Notes: generated by a model from the letters alone, not told the origin. Counted from the first letter of the stretch, positions 35,910 to 44,913 are shown. The stretch: DNA of 48,437 nt from Coriobacteriaceae bacterium AM100-PB1-1D-6A (GCA_027660625.1 JAQDNC010000016.1:1-48437); one strand, 5' to 3'. A program made the numbers and translations.

Positions 35910-36475
35910 GGGACACCATGCGCCTATGCAGGACAAACTGCGCGTTCTTGTCGAATGATGGGCTATGTGTAGAGATGATGGTCTCGGGTAGAGGCCGTGT
36001 CGCGCTCGGCTGCGATGAGCCAGGCAATTCAATCTTCATCCGGGAGGGCCTTGGCAAGACAAGCAGGGCGAAGACCTTGGCGACGTTCGGGAGCCGTGTG
36101 GCGCCCGGCTCCACGCTCATCCACGACATGGAGCCGGGCGCCACACGGCTCCCGTCAACAATCTGTCACTGAAGAGCCAGCACTACAACGCGAAGCTGCT
36201 CAAGGGCGTTCCCGACGGCCAGAACCCGCTGGGGCCCGTGAACCGGATGCGCTACTTCATGCAGTGCTTCCTGAGGGCTCATCCCGGCTCCAACCGGGAC
36301 GACATGCGGGGCTGTGGCTATGAGTCCGCCCGAGGACAAGCTTGAGAAGGTCGCGATGGTGCTCGATCGGGCAATGCGATACCCGAAAACGCTCAGGTTC
36401 AGGCAGTTCTATGCAAGAAAGCCCAGTTCAGATGAGTTCGACGAGCAATATTTATCAACACAGTGCAAGGGGGGA
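35910..36475 (+). pseudogene. Transposase remnant (ISXO2/IS1595-like, family tentative)
   Basis: Successive frames give FIREGLGKTSRAKTLATFG, GSTLIHDME, then NNLSLKSQHYNAKLLKGVPD, NRMRYFMQCFLRAHPG and finally PPEDKLEKVAMVLDRAMRYP. These are consecutive pieces of one transposase with an internal inverted duplication (36088-36154), a small deletion near 36315 and frame changes. 35718-35909 is non-coding and probably part of the same element's end. It marks the right side of the RiPP cluster. Confidence 0.6.
36088..36154. repeat. Perfect 26-base inverted duplication inside the transposase remnant
   Basis: Arms 36088-36113 and 36129-36154 are perfect reverse complements around a 15-base loop. The left arm encodes the natural transposase residues GSRVAPGS; the right arm is its inverted copy in place of expected coding sequence. 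It shows a long palindrome created by copying neighbouring DNA. Confidence 0.85.
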
Positions 36476-36614
36476 TTATATTTGTATTTCATCCGTGTTG
36501 AGCTTCACACGGTGCGCGACTCATCGCAAACTGGCGGGCGCAGCGGAAAGAAAACCGACTGCAGACGAACGATCGATATCGGGAGCAAATAGCCACCGGA
36601 TGCTTTTCGGTCTC

Positions 36615-37283
36615 CTACGCGTCGACCTCCGCGATTTCTTCTGCGTCTCGCCAAGTTGAAAGGAGCGATGTCGAAAACTCCTTTTCGGTTAGCGTCAAGA
36701 CATCCTTCACGCAAAAACCTTTCAATTTGTCAGGAAGCCCAAAACGCGCTTTTTTCCTAATCGAGCTGGCAACCCGCTTCAACGCGGTCTTGTTCTTGTC
36801 CTCGTTGTATACCAAAACAAAGACGCAGTGCTCGCGAAACCATCTCGTCCTCTTTCCCCACAGGTCCGAGCAGATCAAAACGCTGTCCTTGCACTTCTCG
36901 ATGAGGGCGTCCCTTTGGCCAAGATTGATACCAAGCTCTTCGTCATCCTTGGGATTGAGCCTCTTCCCCAGCGTCTCCTTCAGACTGCCGTTTTTAAATT
37001 CGACTAGATATAACGTTTCCCGATCGCAATACAGCGCATCGGCGGAGCGCGGGAGTTGCATCCACCTATTGACCTTCTTGCAGTAGCATTCTTTAACAGA
37101 GTCAAAATTGACAACAGGCAAATCGTCATCCACAAGAGAGACGCTCCCGTCTCTGGATGTTTTGGAGATGGTCGACGTGCAGTCCCTTAGGATACAGGTC
37201 CTGCAACGGGAGCAACCATCGCTGCCATCTGGCACCGCGGGAGAGTTCGGATGAGGGCAGGAGGCGCACAGGTCGCTACTCAA
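36615..37283 (-). CDS. PD-(D/E)XK-like nuclease partner of the AAA ATPase
   Basis: 222 residues if started at TTG 37281-37283, which overlaps the ATPase stop region and has GGGAGGAG seven bases upstream; a TTG at 37313 is also in frame. The N-terminus is Cys-rich (LCASCPHPNS, then CSRCRTCILRDC), suggesting a zinc site. The middle has SADALYCDRETLYLVEFKNG, which reads as the D...ExK core of PD-(D/E)XK nucleases. The rest is unrecognised. Coupled directly to the ATPase gene, it resembles the effector of a two-gene defence or DNA-processing cassette. Function is inference. Confidence 0.6.
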   Translation of the reverse strand: MSSDLCASCPHPNSPAVPDGSDGCSRCRTCILRDCTSTISKTSRDGSVSLVDDDLPVVNFDSVKECYCKKVNRWMQLPRSADALYCDRETLYLVEFKNGSLKETLGKRLNPKDDEELGINLGQRDALIEKCKDSVLICSDLWGKRTRWFREHCVFVLVYNEDKNKTALKRVASSIRKKARFGLPDKLKGFCVKDVLTLTEKEFSTSLLSTWRDAEEIAEVDA

Positions 37284-38574
37284 GGCCGTACTCCTCCCTC
37301 TCAAGCGTATCAAAAGGAGCCGCCAGCTTCTCGTAGGCGACCTCAGTCGAGCCGGTTATATCGGCAAAGCGAGAGCGTCCATCAGTGCAGGTCTCCGCAA
37401 GATAATATGAGCACAATCCATCAACAGCGTGCTTCTTAGAATACACTTCGATCGCATTCAGGAAATATGGACTATGGGTGCTCATTAAGACGTGCATCCC
37501 GAGCTCTTTCTGGAGCAGCACGATTATCTCGGCGAAGGCCAGCTGCCATGCAGGATGAAGATGAATCTCGGGTTCATCGAGGATAATAGTCCCTCCGGCA
37601 TCTAGCGCGCCGGACTTCAAGAGCACCTTCATGATGGCGAACGTCTTCAAGCCAGCAGAAAGGTTCCCAGGCTCCAACCCCCGAGCGAAGCCCTCTTCGA
37701 GATACGTAAGGTGACCGCGACTTTCGCTCCTCTCGAAATGCCCCGGACATAAGGAGGAAACCTTGTCCATGAGAACCTTCAGGTGTCGCTCCTTCGCGAT
37801 CTCTTCGAACAGCGAGGACTCGCTGTCATCGTTACGGATGGTCGCCTGAATCAAATCTTGCCGCAGCTCCTCCTGGTGTCCAAGGAGGGGCTTGAACCGA
37901 AAAGCGGGGCCGTAGGGTCCTCCGAGAGAATCGATCAGGAACGGGTCGTCCAGATAATGCGCCCTGAATCGCAAAACCCTCCTATCGTGCACCTCCGCCA
38001 CCTCGTCACTTGCAACCGAGAAAACCGTAGATGCGTCCTTTATCTGGAGTTCGACCTTCCCGGGCTCTTCGCCGAAAACCGAATTGATCTGGCCGTTGAA
38101 CTCGCTTCGGAACCTGTTTGTCGCAATCGCACGAAATACCTCATCATCGGAGATATCCATGATCTCGATAATCTGATCGGCAACTCCTGCTACGCCATTC
38201 GTGAAATCGGATTCGATCTCACGGGAGATCTCCTCCCCGTAATACTCCTTTATCTCATCAATAAGCTCGTCCCTCGTGCACTCGCCCGAAAAAACCCTGT
38301 CGATGAAACTATTCATTCTTCCAGCAGTTCGCCTGTGGCGAGACGTGGAGTCGAGAGGGCTTCCCACATATGCCTTCCTGATGGCGCGCTCAACACTATT
38401 GCGCCTCATGCGGTCGATTTTGTTCTCCGAATCGGACATGCTGTTGAAGGCCGCATAAAGCGCTTTTCCAACCGTGCTTTTCCCCGTCCCGTTCTCCCCG
38501 GCGATCACGGCAATACCATTAATCTCGATATCGGCCTCAGCGACCCTGCCGATGTTTTTCATCTTGATTTTCAA
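37276..38574 (-). CDS. OLD-like AAA ATPase (AAA_15/AAA_21 type)
   Basis: 432 residues, start TTG with GGTGA upstream (ATG 38562 is an alternative). ABC-like ATPase motifs: Walker A AVIAGENGTGKSTVGKALY near residue 25, signature-like NLSAGLKTFAIMKVLL, Walker B GTIILDEPEIHLHPAWQLAF and MSTHSPYFLNAIE. A long helical insertion separates the two halves. Proteins of this kind act with nuclease, Toprim or kinase partners in phage defence (as in Gabija, PARIS, Septu and retron systems); here the partner is the overlapping nuclease-like gene. It lies among transposon remnants in the island. Confidence 0.82.
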   Translation of the reverse strand: MKIKMKNIGRVAEADIEINGIAVIAGENGTGKSTVGKALYAAFNSMSDSENKIDRMRRNSVERAIRKAYVGSPLDSTSRHRRTAGRMNSFIDRVFSGECTRDELIDEIKEYYGEEISREIESDFTNGVAGVADQIIEIMDISDDEVFRAIATNRFRSEFNGQINSVFGEEPGKVELQIKDASTVFSVASDEVAEVHDRRVLRFRAHYLDDPFLIDSLGGPYGPAFRFKPLLGHQEELRQDLIQATIRNDDSESSLFEEIAKERHLKVLMDKVSSLCPGHFERSESRGHLTYLEEGFARGLEPGNLSAGLKTFAIMKVLLKSGALDAGGTIILDEPEIHLHPAWQLAFAEIIVLLQKELGMHVLMSTHSPYFLNAIEVYSKKHAVDGLCSYYLAETCTDGRSRFADITGSTEVAYEKLAAPFDTLEREEYGLE

Positions 38575-38867
38575 TGCATATCACCAGCTCTAAACTCGCG
38601 AGACTCAATAGCTCGATTATCGCACAGAGAGATCGACTTCTCGAGGACTCCCTAAATGGAACGCGCGGTGAGGACATGGCTCGCCGCCGTCCGCTTCGCG
38701 TTCGCGCGGGGGAAGGTGACGACCAGGGACCTCTCCGGGCTCATCGAGAGGAGCGCCAGATTCTCCTCGTCCATTTGAACTGTATCGTATTCAAGGACAC
38801 TTGACTTAGAGGAATGGCGTTGAGCGGCGATAATCGTTTCAGCGCCAAAAAGAAAGGAGTGTCAGTC

Positions 38868-39117
38868 ATGGCAGACGGGCCCTCCTACACAGCGGGGTAC
38901 CGCGCCGAGGCCGCAGACTTCGCCGCCGCGTCGGGGAAGCCCATCGCCCAAGTGGCAGCCGACCTCGGCATCAACGAGAAGACCCTGGGAAGATGGGTGA
39001 CGGTCAGGAAGAAGGAGCTGACCAACCACCCGGTCGCGGCGGCCGCAAGTGCATGCGCGAGCTCGAGCTCGAGAACGAGTTCCTAAAAAGCCCCGACCTC
39101 ACATTGGAGGCCGGGGC
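38868..39117 (+). pseudogene. IS3-family OrfA remnant
   Basis: ATG 38868 with AAAGGAGTG upstream begins a helix-turn-helix of the IS3 OrfA type: YRAEAADFAAASGKPIAQVA, then LGINEKTLGRWV. After about 70 residues the frame breaks and CMRELELENEFLK, the OrfA leucine-zipper block, continues in another frame. OrfB is missing. 38575-38867 upstream holds only a short reading frame (from 38655, MERAVRTWLAAVRFAF) that I do not recognise. Confidence 0.65.
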
Positions 39118-39183
39118 CAGTAGATTTTTGGGACATGTCTAGAAATCTACCCATGCAGGAAGCGGCATGTGCCGAGCATGTCG

Positions 39184-39221
39184 CGTGCTAGGTTTTGAGG
39201 CATGCCACAAAACCTAGCACG
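39184..39221. terminator. Hairpin downstream of galE
   Basis: Fourteen-pair stem CGTGCTAGGTTTTG/CAAAACCTAGCACG with a ten-base loop, ten bases beyond the galE stop. There is no clear T run on either strand, so it may end transcription poorly or protect the galE message end. A smaller TAGATTT/AAATCTA hairpin lies just to its left. Confidence 0.45.
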
Positions 39222-39230
39222 GGGGAGTGG

Positions 39231-40292
39231 CTACTCGGCGTCGGCGAAGCCGTTGGGGTTATGGCTCTGCCAATTCCAGCTGTCGCGGCACATGTCCGCG
39301 ATGTCGTACTGGGCCTTCCAGCCCATCATGCGTTCGGCCTTGGAGGCATCGCACCAGTTGGCGGCGATATCGCCGGCACGGCGCTCGCGAATCACGTAGG
39401 GCAGCTCCTTGCCGCAGGCCTTGGAGAAGGCGGCGACGACCTCGAGTACCGAGGTGCCGGTGCCGGTGCCCAGGTTAAAGATCTCGACGCCGGTCTTGCC
39501 GTTCATCCAGTTGAGGGCGGCAACGTGACCGGATGCCAGGTCGCACACGTGGATGTAGTCGCGCACGCCGGTGCCGTCGGGGGTGGGGTAGTCGTTGCCA
39601 AAGACCTGAACGGCCTCGAGCTTACCGACGGCGACCTGGGCGACGTAGGGCACCAGGTTGTTGGGGATGCCCTTGGGGTCCTCGCCGATCAGGCCCGACG
39701 GATGGGCACCGATGGGATTGAAATAACGGAGCAGCACGACGTCCCACTCGGGGTCGGCGGTGTGGACGTCCATGAGGATCTGCTCAATCATCCACTTGGT
39801 CCAACCATAGGGGTTGGTCGCGGGCTTCTTGGGGTCTTCCTCGGTGACGGGCGGATTGTCCGGATCGCCGTAGACGGTCGAAGAGCTCGAGAAGATGATG
39901 GACTTACAGCCGTGGTTGCGCATGACATCGATGAGCACCAGGGTGTTCTCGATATTGTTGTGGTAGTACTCGACGGGCTTGCTCACCGACTCGCCAACGG
40001 CCTTAAAGCCGGCGAAGTGGATGACGCGGTCGATCTGGTGGGTATCGAAGATCTTGTTCATCGCATCGCGGTCGAGCACGTTGGCCTCGTAGAAGGTGAG
40101 GTTCTTGGCGGCCTCGTCGCCCACGATGGTCTTGACGCGGTCGATGGCAACGGCGCTGGAGTTGGAGAGGTCATCGACGACGACAACCTGGTAGCCACCC
40201 TCGAGCAGCTGAACGACGGTGTGCGAGCCGATAAAGCCGGCGCCGCCGGTAACGAGGACGCAGGTGTCTTTGGGGTCGAGTGCTTTGGACAT
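39231..40292 (-). CDS. galE: UDP-glucose 4-epimerase
   Basis: Interconverts UDP-glucose and UDP-galactose with bound NAD. 353 residues from ATG 40292, which has AGGAG five bases upstream; a longer in-frame reading to 40460 has no ribosome site. Motifs: VTGGAGFIGSHT (NAD binding), FAGFKAVGESV, the catalytic Ser in SSSSTVYG and Tyr/Lys in YGWTK, RYFNPIGAHPSG, and VRDYIHVCDLA. It marks the return to core genes after the island. Confidence 0.95.
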   Translation of the reverse strand: MSKALDPKDTCVLVTGGAGFIGSHTVVQLLEGGYQVVVVDDLSNSSAVAIDRVKTIVGDEAAKNLTFYEANVLDRDAMNKIFDTHQIDRVIHFAGFKAVGESVSKPVEYYHNNIENTLVLIDVMRNHGCKSIIFSSSSTVYGDPDNPPVTEEDPKKPATNPYGWTKWMIEQILMDVHTADPEWDVVLLRYFNPIGAHPSGLIGEDPKGIPNNLVPYVAQVAVGKLEAVQVFGNDYPTPDGTGVRDYIHVCDLASGHVAALNWMNGKTGVEIFNLGTGTGTSVLEVVAAFSKACGKELPYVIRERRAGDIAANWCDASKAERMMGWKAQYDIADMCRDSWNWQSHNPNGFADAE

Positions 40293-40329
40293 GTAGTCTC
40301 CTATCGAATCAGGAACACTTCTTGAGGGG

Positions 40330-40335
40330 AGTATA
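40330..40335 (-). promoter_or_regulatory. Predicted -10 element for galE
   Basis: TATACT on the minus strand, 38 bases upstream of the galE start; a weak TTTTGG lies 17 bases further upstream. The rest of 40336-40559 between the divergent genes shows no recognisable feature. Confidence 0.4.
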
Positions 40336-40559
40336 GCGCAGGCAGGGGCACCCAAAAGGTGCAGGGCAGGAAAAGCAGATGAACATGCTAACGTACTCAT
40401 TGAAATGTTTGGCGTGGGCGTAACCTTGACTTTGGCGTTTGCATACGAGCCGCCGACCATACGGTTTGCTGCCGTTCGTGGAAATCGTTGGGATGCGCCG
40501 GATGTACGCTAATATGTATGAGTTGAGCGACATATAAATAAACATGTAACGGAGTAGAT

Positions 40560-41768
40560 ATGTCACCAAACAGCGATTCCATCCTTTCCCAGGAGCTTTC
40601 GCGTCGCACTGCCCTCAAGGCCCTGTTCGGCGCAGCTTCTGCAGCCGTTCTTTTTGGTCTGCCCGCTCGCGCCCATGCTGCGGAGGCCACCAAGGAAACC
40701 ACCGACAAGCTCAATGCGGCCCAGGCTCAGCTTGACGAGGTCCAGGCCCAGCTCGACAGCATCGCAAATGAATACGCGGCGCTGGCCAACAAGAACGCCC
40801 AGACCCTCAACGATATCGAGGGCGTACAGGGCCAGATTGACAGCACGCAGGCGCAGATTGACGAAAAGAAGGCCGAGCTCAAAAAGAAGCGCGGCGATCT
40901 TTCCGATCGCGTTTCCGCCAGCTATAAGTCGGGCGGCACCAACATCCTGTCGCTGCTGCTCGCCTCGGGCTCGTTTGAGGAGCTCGTCGCCAATGCGCAC
41001 TATGTTGAGAAGATCAACAAGAGCGACCGCGACGCCATCGAGGACATTCAGACCATCCAGGAAGAGCTCGATGCGCAAAAGACCGAGCTTGAGTCGCAGA
41101 AGGCCGACTTGGAGAAGCTCAAGGATCAGCAGACTGCCCAGATGCAGGACATGCAGGCCAAGCAGCAAGAAGTCCAGACCGTGCTGAGCGGTCTTTCCGA
41201 CGACGTCAAGGAGCTCATGGCTCAGCGTGATTCCGAGATTCTCGCTGCCGCCCAGGCCGAGGAGGCTGCCAGGAAGGCCGCCGCTGCTGCCGCGGCCGCC
41301 GCGAACAAGAACAATTCCTACTCGGGTGGTTCGAGCTCGGGTGGTGGATCGTATGCGCCCGGAACTCCGCAGCAGAATGCCGGCTCGGGCAAGCAGCAGG
41401 CCGTCGTCAACGCGTGCTACTCCACGCCTTCGCCGGGTCAGAACTGGTGCGCGGCGTGGGTTACCAATGTCTTCCGTAACGCCGGCGTTGGCTACTTTGG
41501 CGGTAACGCGTGCGATATGTTTAACGCCTGGTGCTATAGCTCCGACCGCTCGGCGCTGCAGGTGGGTATGATTGTTGCCGACTCATCGCATAGCGGCACC
41601 GGCATACCGGGCCTGATCTATGGCCACGTGGGCATCTACGTTGGCGGCGGCATCGTTATGAGTAACGAGGGCGCCATCACGTCGAGGTCGCTTGACTCGT
41701 TCATTGGGTTCTACGGCACTGGCTCTGGCGTGCGTTGGGGCTGGCTCGGCGGTATTGCGCTGTCGTAA
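40560..41768 (+). CDS. Tat-exported coiled-coil peptidoglycan hydrolase (PcsB/CHAP-like)
   Basis: 402 residues. SRRTALKALFGAASAAVLFG plus ARAHAA is a twin-arginine signal peptide with an AxA cleavage site. Residues about 45-240 form a long coiled coil of the PcsB/FtsX-binding type (KLNAAQAQLDEVQAQLDSI), with SYKSGGTNILSLLLASGSFE as a family block. After an Ala-rich and Gly/Ser linker, the C-terminal ~120 residues look like a CHAP/NlpC-type amidase: WCAAWVTNVF with the catalytic Cys and YGHVGIYVGGG with the His. Likely splits the wall during division. GGAG precedes the ATG. Confidence 0.85.
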   Translation: MSPNSDSILSQELSRRTALKALFGAASAAVLFGLPARAHAAEATKETTDKLNAAQAQLDEVQAQLDSIANEYAALANKNAQTLNDIEGVQGQIDSTQAQIDEKKAELKKKRGDLSDRVSASYKSGGTNILSLLLASGSFEELVANAHYVEKINKSDRDAIEDIQTIQEELDAQKTELESQKADLEKLKDQQTAQMQDMQAKQQEVQTVLSGLSDDVKELMAQRDSEILAAAQAEEAARKAAAAAAAAANKNNSYSGGSSSGGGSYAPGTPQQNAGSGKQQAVVNACYSTPSPGQNWCAAWVTNVFRNAGVGYFGGNACDMFNAWCYSSDRSALQVGMIVADSSHSGTGIPGLIYGHVGIYVGGGIVMSNEGAITSRSLDSFIGFYGTGSGVRWGWLGGIALS

Positions 41769-41787
41769 CTGCGGCTTGAAGCTGGTT

Positions 41788-41918
41788 GGTCCGGGACTGC
41801 GGGCGAGGCATAAGGTTGCCTGCTCTACAGTCCTGCGCAAGACGAAGGCCACATTAAGTGGCCTTCTTTGCGTGCGGAACTCGCGACCAACCTTATGCCT
41901 CGCCCGCAGTCCCGGACC
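41788..41918. repeat. Long palindromic element, copy C
   Basis: Perfect 31-base arms (41788-41818 and 41888-41918) enclose a 69-base core (41819-41887) that differs from the core of copy A (7302-7370) at only its last base. The outer ~22 bases of the arms share nothing with those of copy A. Starts 20 bases after the hydrolase stop. Confidence 0.92.
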
Positions 41919-41970
41919 TTCCGGGTTCAAAGCGCGATACACCGGACTGGTTGTCTGATATAAAGATGGC

Positions 41971-41998
41971 GAAGGCCCCTTTCGGGGCCTTCTTTTTA
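41971..41998 (+). terminator. Rho-independent terminator
   Basis: Nine-pair stem GAAGGCCCC/GGGGCCTTC with loop TTTC and tail TTTTT. Probably ends the hydrolase transcript after it passes through copy C. 41999-42154 is AT-rich with no recognised gene. Confidence 0.85.
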
Positions 41999-42154
41999 AA
42001 TAAAATTATCGACTCCGTGGACTTCGGTTTTGGAATTTGGAGCCGACGGCTCATCAAAGTGGAAAATGAAATATAACCTAGCTGCAATAATCGCCTTGTT
42101 GCGAACTCGAACTGATCATGTAGATCTAAAATAGTCGCAATATACAATTGTCGT

Positions 42155-42616
42155 GTGGTGCGTTGGGTTGGAGCTGCTGCGGGTCCTATATGGATTGCGG
42201 TCTTGCGCCCCGATGTTCAAACAGGTTTCTCTCTAGACGGGAAGTTGCTCATGGACACCATATATGACGGAGACGACTGGGTCGATCATTATAGTTGGCG
42301 ACTAGTCGGCTCGGATGACAATGGGGATGTGGTGTTTGATGGACTATGTCCAAAGCATCTCCATCCTTTTGTCTCGTCGTTAATTGAGAGTTCCGCTCGT
42401 GTTGCCCCCTACAGCTCGGCGTCGCTTCATGATACGGACGTTTTGAAGACCATAAAGGAATCAATTGACGAGGGCACGATGAGTAGCTTGCTGTTTTCTC
42501 GGCTTGTGGGGCTAGATGAGATTGGCTCGAAACGACTGCTTGCGGGCGAAAAGGTGGAACTCACTTATCGGTCGATGATTTCAATCCTGCGGATGGCCGA
42601 TGTTCTTCGCAAATAA
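42155..42616 (+). CDS. Hypothetical protein
   Basis: 153 residues if read from GTG 42155; no good ribosome site is seen there. ATG 42250 (MDTIYDGDDWVDHYSWRLVG) has a weak GGGA nine bases upstream and may be the true start, giving 121 residues. I recognise no domain. The C-terminus (LLAGEKVELTYRSMISILRM) is helical. Base composition is less GC-rich than neighbours, suggesting recent arrival or a truncated gene. A good terminator follows. Confidence 0.45.
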   Translation: MVRWVGAAAGPIWIAVLRPDVQTGFSLDGKLLMDTIYDGDDWVDHYSWRLVGSDDNGDVVFDGLCPKHLHPFVSSLIESSARVAPYSSASLHDTDVLKTIKESIDEGTMSSLLFSRLVGLDEIGSKRLLAGEKVELTYRSMISILRMADVLRK

Positions 42617-42621
42617 ATGAA

Positions 42622-42655
42622 AACGGGACAAGTGAGCTACATCACTTGTCCCGTT
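42622..42655. terminator. Bidirectional terminator between convergent genes
   Basis: Fourteen-pair perfect stem AACGGGACAAGTGA/TCACTTGTCCCGTT with a six-base loop, AT-rich on both sides. Serves the hypothetical gene and probably murB. Confidence 0.75.
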
Positions 42656-42687
42656 ATTAATTAAAGTGGACCGCGGCGAGCGGGCTA

Positions 42688-43647
42688 TTAAAATTCGCCT
42701 ACTCGGTGGACTTCGGGTTCTAGGTCTACGTCGAATTGGTCTTTGACGGTTGTTTGGATGTCGCGGATGAGTTCGTCAACGTCGGCGGCGGTGGCGTGGT
42801 TGGCGTTGACGATAAAACCGCAGTGCTTTTCGCTTACCTGCGCGCCGCCAACGGCGTGTCCTCGCAGGCCGGCATCCATGATGAGTTTGCCGGCAAAGTA
42901 ACCCTCGGGGCGCTTGAAAGTGGAGCCGGCGCTCGGCATGTCGAGCGGCTGCTTGTCCTCGCGGCGCTGGCGGTAGTCGTCCATGTCGGCCTTGATCATC
43001 GCGGCGTTGCCCGGGGCGAGATTGAAGGTGGCCGAAAGCACGATAAAGCCGTCATCGGCGATGCGGCTCTTTCGATAACCCAGGTTGAGCTCGTCGACAT
43101 CGAACTCGATGATATTGCCGCTGCCGCGGGTGCCGTCGTCGAGCTGGCGAGCGGGTTTGTAGACGCGCACGGACTCCAGCACATCGGCCATGCAGGCACC
43201 GTAGGCACCGGCGTTCATGTAGCAGGCGCCGCCGACCGATCCGGGGATGCCCGAGATGGGCTCCATGCCGGTGAGACCGGCCTCGGCTGCCGCGGCTGCG
43301 ACATCGGAAAGCAGCGCGCCGGCTGCCGCCGTGACGTGCGTGCCGTCGATCGTAATGTCGGAGAGGCCTTCGCCCAGCGCCACGACGACGCCGCGGATGC
43401 CCTTGTCGCCGACGAGTAGGTCGGAGCCGTTGCCCACGATGGTGAGGGGCAGATCGCAGCGATAGCAGGTATCGAGCGTGGCGACGAGGCCCTGCTCGGT
43501 ATCGGGCGTGACAAAGACGTCGGCCGGGCCGCCGATCTTAAACGTGGTGTGCTCGCGCATGGGCTCGCTCATCAGTACGTTGTCCTCGCCGGCAACGCCA
43601 GCAAGCGCGCACAGCAGGTCCTCGTTAAAAAAGTCGTTCTCGTGCAT
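42688..43647 (-). CDS. murB: UDP-N-acetylenolpyruvoylglucosamine reductase
   Basis: FAD/NADPH enzyme completing UDP-MurNAc synthesis. 319 residues from ATG 43647 with AAAGGCGG upstream; a TTG-initiated extension to 43692 is less likely. Motifs: HTTFKIGGPADVFVTP, VGNGSDLLVGDKGIRG, GIPGSVGGACYMNAGAYG, the catalytic Ser region MPSAGSTFKRPEGYFAGKLI and the final EPEVHRVGEF with the catalytic Glu. Monocistronic. Confidence 0.95.
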   Translation of the reverse strand: MHENDFFNEDLLCALAGVAGEDNVLMSEPMREHTTFKIGGPADVFVTPDTEQGLVATLDTCYRCDLPLTIVGNGSDLLVGDKGIRGVVVALGEGLSDITIDGTHVTAAAGALLSDVAAAAAEAGLTGMEPISGIPGSVGGACYMNAGAYGACMADVLESVRVYKPARQLDDGTRGSGNIIEFDVDELNLGYRKSRIADDGFIVLSATFNLAPGNAAMIKADMDDYRQRREDKQPLDMPSAGSTFKRPEGYFAGKLIMDAGLRGHAVGGAQVSEKHCGFIVNANHATAADVDELIRDIQTTVKDQFDVDLEPEVHRVGEF

Positions 43648-43830
43648 ACGAATATCCGCCTTTTGGTGGTCGTTGTCATCAATCGATTGCAATATACCCC
43701 ACCCGGACGGATTTGGTGCGCTGGCGGCGATAAAACAGCCGTCTACCGGATTGGTAAAGTGTTTATCACCGAGGTAGAGGGGTAGTCGCTATACTTTCAA
43801 GAGATTGCGCGTAAACCCGGAAGGAGCGAG

Positions 43831-44859
43831 ATGGCCAACAAAGTCACCCTCAAGCAGATCGCCCAGGAGGTGGGGCTTTCCCCCTCGTCGGTCTCGCTTG
43901 TGCTCAATAATCGGCCCTGTCGCATCTCGGAAGAAAACCGCAAGCTCATCAAAGAGGTCGCGGCGCGCAACCACTATGTTCCCAACCAGATCGCGCGCAG
44001 CCTGGTCATGCGCGAGTCGCGCACCCTGGGCCTTATCGTCCCTAACATCGAGAGCCGCTTTTTTGCCTCGCTCGCCGGTAGCCTGGAAAAGCGCTGCCGC
44101 GAGGACGGCTATGCGCTCTTCATTACCAGCTCGGGCGGAAGCGCCGATGACGATCTGGAGCTGCTGCGCCAGCTGGTGACGCGCGGCGTTGATGGCGTCT
44201 TCCTGGTCGTAGGCGACGAGTTCTCCGACGACCGCGCCCTGCGCGAAGAAGTCAGCCATCTGCCTATCCCTGCCGTGATGGTCGACCGTGCCATTGAGGG
44301 GCTCGAGTGCGACAAGGTGATGTTCGACCACGAGATGGGTGGCTACATGGCCACTCGCTATCTGATCGAGCAGGGCCACCGTCGCATTGCCTGCTTGGTT
44401 AACGCGCGCCGTTCCAATACGGGGCGTAAGCGACTTGCCGGCTATGAGCGCGCGCTGCGCGAGGTTGGCCTGCCTATCGACGCACGTTTGGAGTTTGAGA
44501 GCGAGTACTACATTCCGAGTGCCTATGAGGCCTCGGAGGCGGTGCTCGCAACTGATGCCACCGCTGTGTTCGCAAGTTCGGATAACATCGCCCTCGGTCT
44601 GCTCAAGCGCTTGCACGAGATGGGGAAGAGCATCCCGGGCGATATCTCGGTGGTGAGCTATGACAACTCGGCGGCCGACGTTCTCTTTGAGCCGGCGCTG
44701 ACCGCGATTGAGCAGGATCCTGGTGTCCTTGCGGAGCATGCTTTTGGCTGCATGTCCAAGCGTCTTGCCGGTAGGGGCGGCAGGCGTGCCGAAGAGGTCG
44801 TCCTGGAGCCGGCGCTTATCGTTAAGGGCAGCGTGCTCGAGCTTACCGAATGTAGCTAA
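43831..44859 (+). CDS. LacI-family transcriptional regulator
   Basis: 342 residues. N-terminal LacI headpiece VTLKQIAQEVGLSPSSVSLV with hinge region ending VPNQIARSLVM, followed by a periplasmic-binding-protein-like sensor (TLGLIVPNIESRFFASLAGS, then FASSDNIALGLLKRLHEMGK and VVSYDN). GGAAGGAG precedes the ATG; TATACT at 43792-43797 is a probable -10. No sugar genes adjoin it, so its targets are elsewhere. Confidence 0.92.
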   Translation: MANKVTLKQIAQEVGLSPSSVSLVLNNRPCRISEENRKLIKEVAARNHYVPNQIARSLVMRESRTLGLIVPNIESRFFASLAGSLEKRCREDGYALFITSSGGSADDDLELLRQLVTRGVDGVFLVVGDEFSDDRALREEVSHLPIPAVMVDRAIEGLECDKVMFDHEMGGYMATRYLIEQGHRRIACLVNARRSNTGRKRLAGYERALREVGLPIDARLEFESEYYIPSAYEASEAVLATDATAVFASSDNIALGLLKRLHEMGKSIPGDISVVSYDNSAADVLFEPALTAIEQDPGVLAEHAFGCMSKRLAGRGGRRAEEVVLEPALIVKGSVLELTECS

Positions 44860-44913
44860 GCGTACTTGTTTGTTTGCATAGATTGCATGCGGAGTGTCCG
44901 CTATTTGCCGGCG

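Noticed and set aside
35918..36659. Several frames of 84-108 codons
   Set aside because: They are pieces of one broken transposase in different frames rather than separate genes.
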